Counted from the stretch's first letter, positions 9,096 through 17,496 are shown. The stretch: DNA of 64,000 nt from CAIZGX01 sp044354975 (GCA_044354975.1 JBIKZA010000001.1:41749-105748); one strand, 5' to 3'. Numbers and translations are program-made. Notes: generated from the sequence alone by a model not told the origin.

Positions 9096-9151
9096 GACAA
9101 ATAATTTTTGGAAAGTTAAGGAGATTGTCATCTTTGTAAAAACAAAAACGC

Positions 9152-10120
9152 ATGAAAAATATTGCAGTGGTTTGTGGGGGGTATAGTGGCGAGTCAGTTG
9201 TTTCTATGCGCAGCGCGAAGATGGTGATGGAGAATATTGATCGTTCGAAGTTCGAGCCCACGCAGATTGTGATTGAAGAAAAGCGTTGGTATGCGTTGGT
9301 GAACGAAACGGAAGTTGCAGTTGATCGCAATGATTTTTCAATAGTTGTAGATGGAACGAAAACCACGTTCGACGGGGTGTTCATGATTGTTCATGGTACA
9401 CCAGGAGAGAATGGATTGCTGCAAGGATATTTCGATACGATTGGAATAAAATACACGACAGGCGATGTCTTGAACATGGCGTTAACGTTCAATAAGAAAG
9501 CGACTACACGTACATTAGGTGCTATGGGTTATCGCGTTGCGCGTTCAATTGTTATTCGCAAGGAAGAAGAAATTACAGCAGCGGAAGTGGTTGCGAAAGT
9601 GGGTTTGCCTTGTTTCGTCAAACCGAATTGTGGTGGAAGCTCCATTGGCACTTCGCGCGTGAATGAAGAGGGCGGAATTATGGAGGCTATTTCTCGCGCA
9701 AGAAATGAAGACGAAGACATTATTGTGGAAGAATTTATATCTGGAAGGGAAGTCACTTGTGGCGTTATTGTTATGAATGGAAAGCCAACGGCCTTGCCTG
9801 TTACAGAGATTGTAAGCGAGACGGAGTTTTTCGATTATCAAGCGAAGTACGAAGGGAAGAGCAAGGAGATTACTCCCGCTCCAATTAGTGAATTTCACTA
9901 CGCGCGTGTTCAGGAATTGTCTGCTCGTATTTACACCGATTTAAATTGTGGCGGAATGATCCGCGTAGACTTCTTGTTACCCGACGAAGAACCTTCTGTA
10001 ATTGAAGTGAACACCGTACCTGGTTTCAGCGCAGCCTCTATTATTCCTCAGCAAGCCGCGGTTATTGGAATGAGTAAGATGGAGTTGATATCAACCGTAC
10101 TGGCTTCAATCACTTTGTGA
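9152..10120 (+). CDS. ddl: D-alanine--D-alanine ligase
   Basis: 322-residue ATP-grasp ligase making D-Ala-D-Ala for peptidoglycan precursors. Visible family segments are VVCGGYSGESVVSMRSA near the N-terminus (substrate and ATP contacts), FVKPNCGGSSIGTSRV, IIVEEFISGREVTCGVI, and the C-terminal metal-binding GGMIRVDFLLPDEEPSVIEVNTVPGFSAASIIPQQA. Length is normal. The last codons and the stop lie inside the first unit of a mini-hairpin array (CACTTTGTG, 10111-10119), so the array encroaches on the coding end. The upstream CATCTTTG differs from the -7 consensus by one base. Confidence 0.95.
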   Translation: MKNIAVVCGGYSGESVVSMRSAKMVMENIDRSKFEPTQIVIEEKRWYALVNETEVAVDRNDFSIVVDGTKTTFDGVFMIVHGTPGENGLLQGYFDTIGIKYTTGDVLNMALTFNKKATTRTLGAMGYRVARSIVIRKEEEITAAEVVAKVGLPCFVKPNCGGSSIGTSRVNEEGGIMEAISRARNEDEDIIVEEFISGREVTCGVIVMNGKPTALPVTEIVSETEFFDYQAKYEGKSKEITPAPISEFHYARVQELSARIYTDLNCGGMIRVDFLLPDEEPSVIEVNTVPGFSAASIIPQQAAVIGMSKMELISTVLASITL

Positions 10121-10260
10121 TCAATCATCTTCGATGATCAATCTGACTTGGTCAGATCAATCACTGCGTGATCAATTGCTCTGCAATCAATCCTACGGAG
10201 TAATCGGAACGATTGATCGCAACGCGATTGATTCGAAGAATTGATCTGACGAAGTCAGAT
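10106..10260. repeat. Mini-hairpin array, separator TCAAT then ATTGA
   Basis: TCAAT occurs at 10106, 10121, 10138, 10157, 10172 and 10187; between the copies lie inverted repeats with three-base loops: CACTTTGTG, CATCTTCGATG, CTGACTTGGTCAG, CACTGCGTG, TGCTCTGCA, then TCCTACGGA. The separator then flips to ATTGA at 10212, 10227 and 10240, separating TCGCAACGCGA, TTCGAAGAA and TCTGACGAAGTCAGA. The first hairpin contains the ddl stop codon and the array ends at the glyS stop, so it fills the convergent gap. Loops in the second half are GAA or AAC on the plus strand, those in the first half TTC, TTG, TGC, TCT, TAC or TTT. Confidence 0.8.
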
Positions 10261-11790
10261 TCAGAAGTACTGATTCAACGCCACAACCTTCCTAACCGCT
10301 TCATGCAAGTCTGCAATTGGAATACGCTCCTGTTGCATGCTGTCTCTGTGACGAATGGTAACGCAGTTGTCTTCCAAGGTTTCGTTGTCTACCGTTACAC
10401 AAATAGGAGTTCCAATGGCGTCTTGTCTTCTGTATCTGCGACCAATGGCGTCTTTGTCGTCGTATTGCAAGTTGAAGTCTAACTTCAATAGATCTACAAT
10501 TTCTTTTGCTTTTTCAGGAAGCCCGTCTTTCTTCACCAATGGCAATACCGCCACTTTCACAGGTGCCAAGGCCGCTGGAATGCGAAGAACCGTGCGCTCA
10601 CTTCCATCTTCCAACTTCTCTTCCACAAATGAACTCGACAAAACAGCCAAGAACATGCGGTCTAATCCGATAGAGGTTTCAATGACATACGGAACAAAAC
10701 TCTCGTTCGTTTCCGGATCGAAATAACGCAATTTCTTCCCACTGAATTCTTCGTGTTTTTTCAAATCGAAATCAGTACGAGAATGTATTCCTTCCAACTC
10801 TTTGAATCCCATTGGGAAGTTGAACTCAATGTCGCAAGCCGCATTGGCGTAGTGCGCCAGCTTCAAGTGGTCGTGGAACTTGTAATTTCCTTCACCCAAC
10901 CCTAGAGCATTGTGCCATTTAATACGCTCGTTCTTCCAGTAGTTGTACCACTCCATTTCAGTACCCGGCTTCACAAAATATTGCATTTCCATTTGTTCGA
11001 ATTCACGCATGCGGAAAATAAACTGACGTGCAATAATTTCATTGCGAAATGCTTTTCCAATTTGTGCAATTCCGAATGGAAGTTTCATTCTTCCCGTCTT
11101 TTGAACGTTCAAGAAATTCACGAAAATTCCTTGCGCTGTTTCCGGACGTAAATAAATAATTCCAGCTTCGCCGCTAACTGCACCGAGTTCTGTTTTGAAC
11201 ATGAGGTTAAACTGACGAACATCTGTCCAGTTGCGCGATCCAGTCTCTGGATCTGCAATTTCACAGTCTTCAATCAATTGCTTCAATCCTTCTAAATCAC
11301 TCGCTTCCAACGCCACTTTCATGCGCGTTTTCACAGCATCTATTTTCTCTTGTGCACGAAGTACATTCGGATTCGTTGCACGGAATTGCTCTTCGTCGAA
11401 TGCATCGCCAAAACGACTTTTCGCTTTCTCTATTTCTTTGGTGATTTTCGCTTCGCTTTTCGCCATGTAGTCTTCCAACAACACGTCTGCACGGTAGCGT
11501 TTCTTACTGTCTTTGTTGTCAATCAACGGATCGTTGAAAGCATCTACGTGTCCGCTTGCTTTCCATGTGGTCGGATGCATGAAGATCGAAGCATCAATTC
11601 CCACAATGTTCTGGTGCATGCGCGTCATAGCGGTCCACCAGTAGTTCTTGATGTTGTTTTTCATTTCAACACCCAACTGACCGTAGTCGTAGGCAGCCGA
11701 AAGGCCATCGTAAATTTCAGAGGAAGGAAATACAAATCCGTATTCCTTTGCGTGCGAGATTACCGCTTTTAATTTGTCTTCTTGTGCCAT
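10261..11790 (-). CDS. glyS: Glycine--tRNA ligase, single-chain class II type
   Basis: 509-residue glycyl-tRNA synthetase of the homodimeric (eukaryote/archaea-like) type rather than the alpha2beta2 enzyme. Class II motifs are visible: the N-terminal GFVFPSSEIYDGLSAAYDYG, LRPETAQGIFVNF, IGKAFRNEIIARQFIFRMREFEQMEMQYF (motif 2) and YVIETSIGLDRMFLAVL (motif 3). The C-terminal anticodon-binding domain starts near APVKVAVLPLV. The ATG at 11790 gives the usual MAQEDKLKAVISHAKEYG start; the longer reading would run into purQ. It has its own perfect -7 element, although it follows purQ by only 22 nt. Confidence 0.95.
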   Translation of the reverse strand: MAQEDKLKAVISHAKEYGFVFPSSEIYDGLSAAYDYGQLGVEMKNNIKNYWWTAMTRMHQNIVGIDASIFMHPTTWKASGHVDAFNDPLIDNKDSKKRYRADVLLEDYMAKSEAKITKEIEKAKSRFGDAFDEEQFRATNPNVLRAQEKIDAVKTRMKVALEASDLEGLKQLIEDCEIADPETGSRNWTDVRQFNLMFKTELGAVSGEAGIIYLRPETAQGIFVNFLNVQKTGRMKLPFGIAQIGKAFRNEIIARQFIFRMREFEQMEMQYFVKPGTEMEWYNYWKNERIKWHNALGLGEGNYKFHDHLKLAHYANAACDIEFNFPMGFKELEGIHSRTDFDLKKHEEFSGKKLRYFDPETNESFVPYVIETSIGLDRMFLAVLSSSFVEEKLEDGSERTVLRIPAALAPVKVAVLPLVKKDGLPEKAKEIVDLLKLDFNLQYDDKDAIGRRYRRQDAIGTPICVTVDNETLEDNCVTIRHRDSMQQERIPIADLHEAVRKVVALNQYF

Positions 11791-11798
11791 AACGGCTG

Positions 11799-11806
11799 CA
11801 AAGATA
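11799..11806 (-). promoter_or_regulatory. -7 promoter element for glyS
   Basis: Minus-strand TATCTTTG, a perfect TAnnTTTG, lies between the purQ stop and the glyS ATG, 8 nt from the start codon. It suggests glyS can be transcribed independently of purQ. Confidence 0.5.
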
Positions 11807-11812
11807 GGACTA

Positions 11813-12499
11813 TTAAATTCTTTCGAGAAGTGCTTCGAAGATTTCTCTTCCGTCGGTGTTTTCCAATTCGAAATCGGCTGCACGCTCCGGGTGAGGCATC
11901 ATTCCAAACACATTTTTACCTGCATTGCAAATACCCGCGATGTTGTTCAACGAGCCATTCGGATTGAAGTCTTCATTTACCACACCGTCTGCAGAGCAAT
12001 AGCGGAATAACACTTGATCATTGTCTTCGATTTGCTTCAACACATCGGCTGGAGCAAAGAAGTTTCCTTCTCCGTGAGCAATTGGAATTTGAAATGCTTT
12101 TTCGCGATCCAATCCGGCGGTTAAAACCGCGCTGGTTGAAGCCGCTTTTAAGTGAACATTTTTACAAATAAATTTTCTAGTAGTGTTGTGCAACAAGGCT
12201 CCTGGAAGCAATTTCGCTTCCGTTAAAATTTGAAATCCGTTGCAAATTCCCATCACATATCCACCGCGATTTGCGTGTGCTACTACTTCTTCCATAATTG
12301 GAGAAAAGCGCGCAATGGCTCCGCTGCGTAGGTAATCGCCGTAGCTGAATCCGCCAGGAACAAACACGAAATCGCAACCTTGAAGGTCGCGGTCTTTGTG
12401 CCAAAGTTTTACCACTTCTTGTCCCATGATGTGCGACATGGAATACACCAAATCTTCATCACAATTGCTACCTGGAAAAACTACGACACCAAATTTCAT
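11813..12499 (-). CDS. purQ: Phosphoribosylformylglycinamidine synthase subunit PurQ
   Basis: 228-residue class I glutamine amidotransferase that supplies ammonia for FGAM synthesis in the purine pathway, normally in complex with PurL and PurS. The nucleophile is Cys86 in VMGICNGFQIL; the oxyanion segment FVPGGFSYGDYLRSG precedes it, and the catalytic His-Glu lies in MMPHPERA. The start MKFGVVVFPGSNCDED at 12499 is the usual PurQ N-terminus, and a -7 element at 12515-12522 supports it. The small-PurL partner is not in the window. glyS follows 22 nt downstream. Confidence 0.95.
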   Translation of the reverse strand: MKFGVVVFPGSNCDEDLVYSMSHIMGQEVVKLWHKDRDLQGCDFVFVPGGFSYGDYLRSGAIARFSPIMEEVVAHANRGGYVMGICNGFQILTEAKLLPGALLHNTTRKFICKNVHLKAASTSAVLTAGLDREKAFQIPIAHGEGNFFAPADVLKQIEDNDQVLFRYCSADGVVNEDFNPNGSLNNIAGICNAGKNVFGMMPHPERAADFELENTDGREIFEALLERI

Positions 12500-12514
12500 A
12501 GAAGAGAATTTTTG

Positions 12515-12522
12515 CAAAAGTA
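12515..12522 (-). promoter_or_regulatory. -7 promoter element for purQ
   Basis: Minus-strand TACTTTTG fits TAnnTTTG and ends 15 nt before the purQ ATG at 12499. It rules out the longer upstream reading of the frame. Confidence 0.45.
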
Positions 12523-12533
12523 AGCTAAACTTT

Positions 12534-13538
12534 TCACCACTGAAACACAGGAATGAGTTGTGTTTGTTCAATCAATATCCAAAGGCTTATAGCCACTGAG
12601 ATGTAAAAGAATGCTGGAGCGAAAAGCGAGACGCGATAATTGGAATACCAGTAGGAAAGACATAAAATAAGTCCGAGTCCAACCCCTTCAATAATAAGCT
12701 GATTCAAGAATAGCCATCCAGCTGTTACCGAACCAAGCATGGCGAAGCACATGAAGACAATGATCCATTTCGAGTTTCGGTTTTTGTTGGTGTTTCGGTC
12801 GCCGGAAGCAATAAGAGACAGCATAGAGAGCAGTAACGACAAGGCGCACAGGGCGTAGAATGATAATTTCGAGTAGGAATGAATCATCCAATTGTCTTGC
12901 GAATTCAGACTAATAATGCGCTTGAACAAATAGAAATTCCAATTATCCATAAACAAATACTGCATGGAAAAGCAATACATGATAGGGAATACAAATCCAG
13001 CCAAGGGCATAATGTATTCTCTAAAATTATATCCTCTGGTGAAGATTACTGCAACAAGCAGCATCGGGAACAAAGTCAGATACAACGGGAAACAAAGCGC
13101 AGCTAATCCGAACCAAAATCCAGCACGGAAGTACGGGTCTAGCGCCGTTTTTTGTCGGTACACTTCCAACAAACGATTCGCTCCCATGGTTAAAAAAATC
13201 TGCGCGAAGAGAAAAGTAATGCTATGATTGAGAAGGAAAATAACAACGAAAAGATTCGAGAAAACAAGCGCTGGGACGTAGGTTGGACCGTTGTGTAGCT
13301 CGTGTCTGTTGTACACCCAATTGAATAATATGGCACCCAAGGTTATCACAACCCACGCAATACCTGCACCCAGCCAAGGAGTGAGGACACATTCCAGATT
13401 AATAATATCGAAGGGAAACTGCTGCGGCACCTCAGGAATAACATATCCGCAAAGGCACGGCACGAAAACCAGAAGGTTTAGGAATGGCAATACAAACAGA
13501 AGGTAAGGTTGATTGCTTGAAAATTGCCGTAGGATCAT
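12534..13538 (-). CDS. DUF6427-type integral membrane protein
   Basis: 334-residue polytopic membrane protein, with about eight to ten hydrophobic segments (for example PYLLFVLPFLNLLVFVP near the N-terminus and SLFAPAFFYISVAISLWILIE near the C-terminus). The pattern, including RQFSSNQPYLLF and LTMGANRLLEVYRQ, agrees with the Bacteroidota family DUF6427; function is unknown. It is divergent from the small membrane protein gene at 13622, an arrangement I recall as common in Flavobacteriia, though that needs a search. It ends 35 nt before purQ starts and may share its transcript. Confidence 0.75.
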   Translation of the reverse strand: MILRQFSSNQPYLLFVLPFLNLLVFVPCLCGYVIPEVPQQFPFDIINLECVLTPWLGAGIAWVVITLGAILFNWVYNRHELHNGPTYVPALVFSNLFVVIFLLNHSITFLFAQIFLTMGANRLLEVYRQKTALDPYFRAGFWFGLAALCFPLYLTLFPMLLVAVIFTRGYNFREYIMPLAGFVFPIMYCFSMQYLFMDNWNFYLFKRIISLNSQDNWMIHSYSKLSFYALCALSLLLSMLSLIASGDRNTNKNRNSKWIIVFMCFAMLGSVTAGWLFLNQLIIEGVGLGLILCLSYWYSNYRVSLFAPAFFYISVAISLWILIEQTQLIPVFQW

Positions 13539-13621
13539 GGATTTGTTATTGCAGCAAAATTGAGGCGAAATGTTCCATATTCAAAAGGATTGCTTAAATT
13601 CGCCATGAAAATAATTCAATC

Positions 13622-13810
13622 ATGAACTTACAAACTATCCTTGCACCAATCGTAGACATTTCACAATGGTTCTTCCGTAACGTTATGGAGCCACTTGGAA
13701 ACACCTTCAGTATCATTTGTATTTGCGGTGCGTTCTTCGGAATTTACTTGTGGATTAGCATGCAGAAGCGTTTCACAGCCGAAGCAAAAAAGAACGGTAC
13801 AATAATCTAA
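13622..13810 (+). CDS. Small single-span membrane protein (DUF6341-like)
   Basis: 62 residues with one membrane helix (about 27-48, NTFSIICICGAFFGIYLWISM) and a basic C-terminus. The sequence, with VDISQWFFRNVMEPLGN ahead of the helix, resembles the small Flavobacteriia family DUF6341. It is divergent from the DUF6427 gene, which supports a related membrane role. The downstream hydrolase frame continues in the same reading frame after the TAA. Function unknown. Confidence 0.65.
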   Translation: MNLQTILAPIVDISQWFFRNVMEPLGNTFSIICICGAFFGIYLWISMQKRFTAEAKKNGTII

Positions 13811-13840
13811 GAAATATTGGCTTCGGCCCACCTAAACATA

Positions 13841-14824
13841 TTGAAACCCCGCTGGTTCGAGAATTTTCGAATCGTTGGGGTTTTTCTTTTTCTTTTTTTT
13901 CTAGTTGGAAGTGGATCGTTCGCGCAGTTGGAAAATCGTTTGGGTTATTTCGAATTGGATCAAACACTGCAGACTACCACGGGCGAATTATCTGGAACGC
14001 TTACGGTTCCCATCTTGAAGGGAACCTTTCCGGTTGCCTTGATCATAGCGGGTTCCGGACCTACAGACCGCAACGGGAACAACGCGCAAATGAAAAACAA
14101 TTCATTGCTCCTTTTGGCGCATGAACTCGCTGCGCAAGGAATTGCATCGCTTCGTTACGACAAGCGGGGCATTGGGAAGAGTGCTTCAGCAATGATCTCC
14201 GAAGAACAATTGCGTTTCGAGAATTATGTGGAAGATGCGAAGGCTTGGTCTGCTCAATTGAAAACCGATCCTCGTTTTGGAAAGCTCATTGTTATTGGAC
14301 ACAGCGAAGGATCGCTTGTTGGAATACTGGCCTGCGAGCAAGCCGATGTTTTTGTTTCGCTAGCAGGCGCAGGAAGGTCCATTGATGTTATATTGAAGGA
14401 ACAACTTGCTGTTCAGTTGAAAGGAAAGAAGAAACTTCTCCGCGCAGCGAATGAGGGCCTTTCGAAGCTCAAAGAAGGCAAGTTGGTTGAAAACACACCG
14501 GCAGAGTTGTTTGGCTTGTTTAGCCCCTCTGTTCAGCCTTACATGATGTCTTGGATGAAATATGATCCGGCGGTTGAAATTTCGAAATTGAAAATTCCGA
14601 TTGTCATTGTCCAAGGCACTACCGACCTTCAGGTTCAAGTGAAAGACGCTGAATTGCTTCATGCCGCTTCCGTAGGTTCTCGATACATTTTAATTGAAGG
14701 CATGAATCACATTTTCAAAATGGCTCCTTCAGATCGAGAGAAAAATATTGAGACGTATAGCAAGCCGGAATTACCAATTGTACAAGAATTGATTCGGGCA
14801 ATATGTAATTCTGTTCAGGGCTGA
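13841..14824 (+). CDS. Exported alpha/beta hydrolase
   Basis: About 327-residue serine hydrolase. A hydrophobic signal segment (GVFLFLFFLVGSGSFAQ) precedes an alpha/beta-hydrolase fold: AGSGPTDRNGNN forms the oxyanion region, SLRYDKRGIGKS follows, the nucleophile Ser lies in VIGHSEGSLVG, the acid probably in QGTTDLQV, and the His in IEGMNHIFK. The set resembles Bacteroidota acyl/peptide hydrolases, but the substrate is unknown. There is no ATG: TTG codons at 13817 and 13841 are the candidates, and I prefer 13841 (KPRWFENFRIVG) for its signal-peptide shape. The frame is shared with the upstream small gene, from which only the TAA separates it. A terminator-like hairpin overlaps the start. Confidence 0.8.
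   Translation: MKPRWFENFRIVGVFLFLFFLVGSGSFAQLENRLGYFELDQTLQTTTGELSGTLTVPILKGTFPVALIIAGSGPTDRNGNNAQMKNNSLLLLAHELAAQGIASLRYDKRGIGKSASAMISEEQLRFENYVEDAKAWSAQLKTDPRFGKLIVIGHSEGSLVGILACEQADVFVSLAGAGRSIDVILKEQLAVQLKGKKKLLRAANEGLSKLKEGKLVENTPAELFGLFSPSVQPYMMSWMKYDPAVEISKLKIPIVIVQGTTDLQVQVKDAELLHAASVGSRYILIEGMNHIFKMAPSDREKNIETYSKPELPIVQELIRAICNSVQG
13844..13900 (+). terminator. Terminator-like hairpin over the hydrolase start
   Basis: AAACCCC (13844-13850) pairs with GGGGTTT (13877-13883), with an inner TTCGA/TCGAA pairing between, and a pyrimidine run of mostly T follows to about 13900. It has the shape of an intrinsic terminator for the 62-residue gene but lies inside the coding sequence of the hydrolase signal peptide, so it could attenuate hydrolase expression. 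Seen in sequence; function inferred. Confidence 0.45.
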
Positions 14825-14836
14825 ATGAAAAAACAC

Positions 14837-16660
14837 TTATTTATCGGAAATTTTTACAATACGCCTGGGGTTTGAATTTGAGACGATTGAGAAAAAATAA
14901 ACACCATCAGTCAGGTTTTGCAATTCAAATGTGTTGCTAAGCGTTTGAATAACTCCAGACTTAACGGCTCTTCCCGCGGAGTCGCGAATGAAAAAAGACT
15001 TGCCTAGGTCACCCATTGTGACATTAACAGCTAGATTATCATTGAACGGATTAGGGTACAAGGAGAAGGTGGCTGAGGGGTCGTCTTCAATTTCGATTGT
15101 GCTCGTTAGCGTCAAGGTTGTTATGAGATTGCAACCGTCGGCGCTCTTTTCGGTGAACGTATAAATTCCCGGAGACAAAAGGGTGTCTCCATTAAATATA
15201 TATGGGAATACAGCGGTTGAAACATTTACACTTGTTGAAGAGCTGAAATTGAGGGTCAAATCAAGATGAATTACAGAGTCGCAACCTAAATTATTTGTGG
15301 TAACAAATACAGCGGTGTTGTTAGATGTGATGTAGGTGACCCCATCTATCCACGTATAACTGTCGCAAGCAGAGAGACTGTCTATACTTGTTTGGGGAAG
15401 TATGACGGTAAGATAAAGCGTGTCAACAACGTTAAGCGGCGTTGTATATGTGTACACTCCAGAACTTTGGTAATTCTGCCCATTCCACAAATAAGGAAGT
15501 GTATTAGAGCAAATTGAATCATAGGTTGTTAATGGGAGACCCGAACAATTAACTAGGTTAAGTATGTTTGAATTTAGCAAAAGTCCATTACCGAGGTTCC
15601 CCGCCCCATTAGCCCCGCATGCCCAAATGCTATTATCGTTTTTTAAAGTAACCGAACGTAAAAAACTGGCACTAATAGAAGTCCATAAACTACCGACCCC
15701 GAGACTAACGGGGATGTTAGAATCTGTGTTCGTTCCGTTTCCGAGCTCACCCGCTGGGTTTCTGCCCCAAGACCACATACTACCGTCGTTTCTCAACCCA
15801 AGAGAATGCTGATAACCGGCACTTATTTTAGACCAATTCGATACCCCGGGAATTTGAACAGGGATAAAACTGTCCGTGTTGGTACCGTCACCAAACTGCC
15901 CATACAGATTACTTCCCCATGCCCACAATGTCCCGTCGTTTTTGACAGCCATACAATGAAACACCCCAGAGGCAATGTCGGTCCAGACACCTGACAAGAT
16001 TTGAGTTGGAGTATTAACAGGTCCAAAAAAGATCGGAGAAATAGCTTGCTGACCCTCCAAATTTATACCCCAAGACCAAACGGACCCATCATTTTTTATA
16101 GCAAGAGAATGGTAACCCCCTCCGTTGATTTTAAACCAATCTACGGCATTGCCTATTTGCGTCGGGATTGTTTTCGTTATGAAGGTGCCGTCTCCTAATT
16201 CTCCACTTAAGTTATTGCCCCATGCCCACAATTCGTTATTTACCGTGAGAGCCAAACTATGATATAATCCAGGGCTTGCATTTAACCAATTTGTTGCTGA
16301 TCCTATTTGAACAGGAATGTTTTTATTGATCAACGTCCCATCACCAAGCTGTCCCGAGGTGTTTTGACCCCATGCCCAAAGCGTTCCGTCAGTTTTAATA
16401 GCAACGGAGTGATGATAGCCAGCACTTATGCTAGCCCAATTGTTTCCAACACCAATTTGAATAGGGGTATACTTGTCGATCAATGTTCCATCGCCCAATT
16501 GCCCGTATTGATTACTTCCCCATGCCCACAATGTCCCATCATTTTTTATAGCCAATGAGAAAAAACCACCAGAGGTCAGACTTTGCCAACATTGGCAATT
16601 CCCGGTTAAAGGAAGTGTTAAGCCGCAAATTAAGAGCAGCGAAAAAACAAATTTACCCAT
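14837..16660 (-). CDS. RCC1-repeat propeller protein with T9SS sorting domain
   Basis: 607-residue secreted protein. After a signal peptide (residues 1-22), seven RCC1-type repeats with the pattern NDGTLWAWGSNxxGQLGDGT (about residues 35-365) predict one complete seven-bladed propeller. Two disulfide-rich or Ig-like modules follow (CDSYTW ... TLYLTV and the related SVNVSTAVFPYIFNG), of the kind repeated in Bacteroidota surface proteins. The C-terminus (ATFSLYPNPFNDNLAVNV ... GVYFFSIVSN) is a T9SS type A sorting domain. A surface adhesive or binding role is likely, but no ligand can be named. Repeat four is the most diverged. Confidence 0.88.
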   Translation of the reverse strand: MGKFVFSLLLICGLTLPLTGNCQCWQSLTSGGFFSLAIKNDGTLWAWGSNQYGQLGDGTLIDKYTPIQIGVGNNWASISAGYHHSVAIKTDGTLWAWGQNTSGQLGDGTLINKNIPVQIGSATNWLNASPGLYHSLALTVNNELWAWGNNLSGELGDGTFITKTIPTQIGNAVDWFKINGGGYHSLAIKNDGSVWSWGINLEGQQAISPIFFGPVNTPTQILSGVWTDIASGVFHCMAVKNDGTLWAWGSNLYGQFGDGTNTDSFIPVQIPGVSNWSKISAGYQHSLGLRNDGSMWSWGRNPAGELGNGTNTDSNIPVSLGVGSLWTSISASFLRSVTLKNDNSIWACGANGAGNLGNGLLLNSNILNLVNCSGLPLTTYDSICSNTLPYLWNGQNYQSSGVYTYTTPLNVVDTLYLTVILPQTSIDSLSACDSYTWIDGVTYITSNNTAVFVTTNNLGCDSVIHLDLTLNFSSSTSVNVSTAVFPYIFNGDTLLSPGIYTFTEKSADGCNLITTLTLTSTIEIEDDPSATFSLYPNPFNDNLAVNVTMGDLGKSFFIRDSAGRAVKSGVIQTLSNTFELQNLTDGVYFFSIVSNSNPRRIVKISDK

Positions 16661-16669
16661 GAGACTAAG

Positions 16670-17143
16670 TTATGAAATCTTTCTTTCGTTGGGAGACATT
16701 TTCTCCAACCCCTGAAAGAAATTGCGAATCACCTGATTGTTGCATTCGACATACTGTCGTTGCGTGGGGCTGCGAAAGAAAGCACTGAGTTCGTGCTTGC
16801 TCATTTTCATTTCGGCAAGCGACAAGATTTGAATAATATCCTCGTCAATTAAATTCAGCGCTATGCGCATCTTTCGGAAGATGAGATTATTCGTCAAGCG
16901 TTTCTCTGGAACCGGCAACGGACCGTCTTTTCGTCCGCGTTTATGAATGATAAATCCGTTTAGAAAAATGGAAAGCATCTCATCATTAATATCGAGATAC
17001 TCTTCGTGATCTTCTTTCTTCAACCAATCACTCACATCGGATCGAGTAACCATAACATCTGTCAAAGCGAAAATGTCTATCATCTGCTGATCAGAGAAGT
17101 CATAAATAAATCGAATGCGACGGAAGATGCTGTTGTTGGTCAT
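16670..17143 (-). CDS. DUF1456 family protein (YehS-like)
   Basis: 157-residue cytoplasmic protein made of two similar halves: MTNNSIFRRIRFIYDFSDQQMIDIF near the start and LTNNLIFRKMRIALNLIDEDIIQIL at about residue 83, each followed by a segment ending in a hydrophobic LxxF. This duplicated helical architecture is that of DUF1456 (E. coli YehS). The biochemical role is unknown. It lies 9 nt downstream of nothing else on this strand except the intergenic hairpin array, and ends 9 nt before the RCC1 gene starts. Confidence 0.85.
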   Translation of the reverse strand: MTNNSIFRRIRFIYDFSDQQMIDIFALTDVMVTRSDVSDWLKKEDHEEYLDINDEMLSIFLNGFIIHKRGRKDGPLPVPEKRLTNNLIFRKMRIALNLIDEDIIQILSLAEMKMSKHELSAFFRSPTQRQYVECNNQVIRNFFQGLEKMSPNERKIS

Positions 17144-17160
17144 GAGGTTAATTATTGTTC

Positions 17161-17340
17161 TGCGAACTTACAAACAGAATGCGTTGCGAAGGCGAATGGC
17201 TTTGCGAAGGCAACAAGCATTGCGAGGGTGAATTCTTCACGAGGGTCCTTCGGACGAGGGTTGCAAGCAACGAGGGTCTTCGACTTTCGCAATTACGCAT
17301 CCCGATAGCTATCGGGAGGAATAAAGCCGAAGGTTTTCAA
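17161..17340. repeat. Mini-hairpin array, separator GAGG, with flanking palindrome
   Basis: GAGG at 17224, 17241, 17256 and 17272 separates the inverted repeats GTGAATTCTTCAC, GTCCTTCGGAC, GTTGCAAGCAAC and GTCTTCGAC. To the left, GCGAAGGC at 17186 and 17204 frames less perfect units. To the right follow a 16-nt palindrome CCCGATAGCTATCGGG (17301-17316), AGGAAT and the GAA-loop hairpin AAAGCCGAAGGTTTT. The array lies between the DUF1456 start and a 51-codon reading frame, that is, in tandem rather than convergent context. No gene is seen in it. Confidence 0.7.
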
Positions 17341-17492
17341 TCAGGGAGTCTGTCGTATTCTTCTAAAATTTCTCTACTTGACTCGGATACCAACTGCGAT
17401 TCATTCACCAATTGATTTCGCAAGCTATCTCGATTGCGATTCTCTTTTTCCAAAAAAACGTGGTTGTTAAGTTTTCGAGAACGATTTTTCAT
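17337..17492 (-). CDS. Possible 51-residue charged protein
   Basis: Short frame starting MKNRSRKLNNHVFLEKENRN and ending EILEEYDRLPD. It is highly charged and probably helical; no family is recognised. Support comes from a perfect -7 element (TATTTTTG on the minus strand) ending 4 nt before the ATG, as in other genes here. The stop codon overlaps the end of the neighbouring hairpin array. It could equally be chance, as the region is otherwise non-coding. Confidence 0.35.
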   Translation of the reverse strand: MKNRSRKLNNHVFLEKENRNRDSLRNQLVNESQLVSESSREILEEYDRLPD

Positions 17493-17496
17493 GGAA

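Noticed and set aside
15600..16560. Repetitive element between 15.6 and 16.6 kb
   Set aside because: The similarity comes from seven RCC1 repeats in one open reading frame; the DNA copies differ mostly at synonymous and surface positions.
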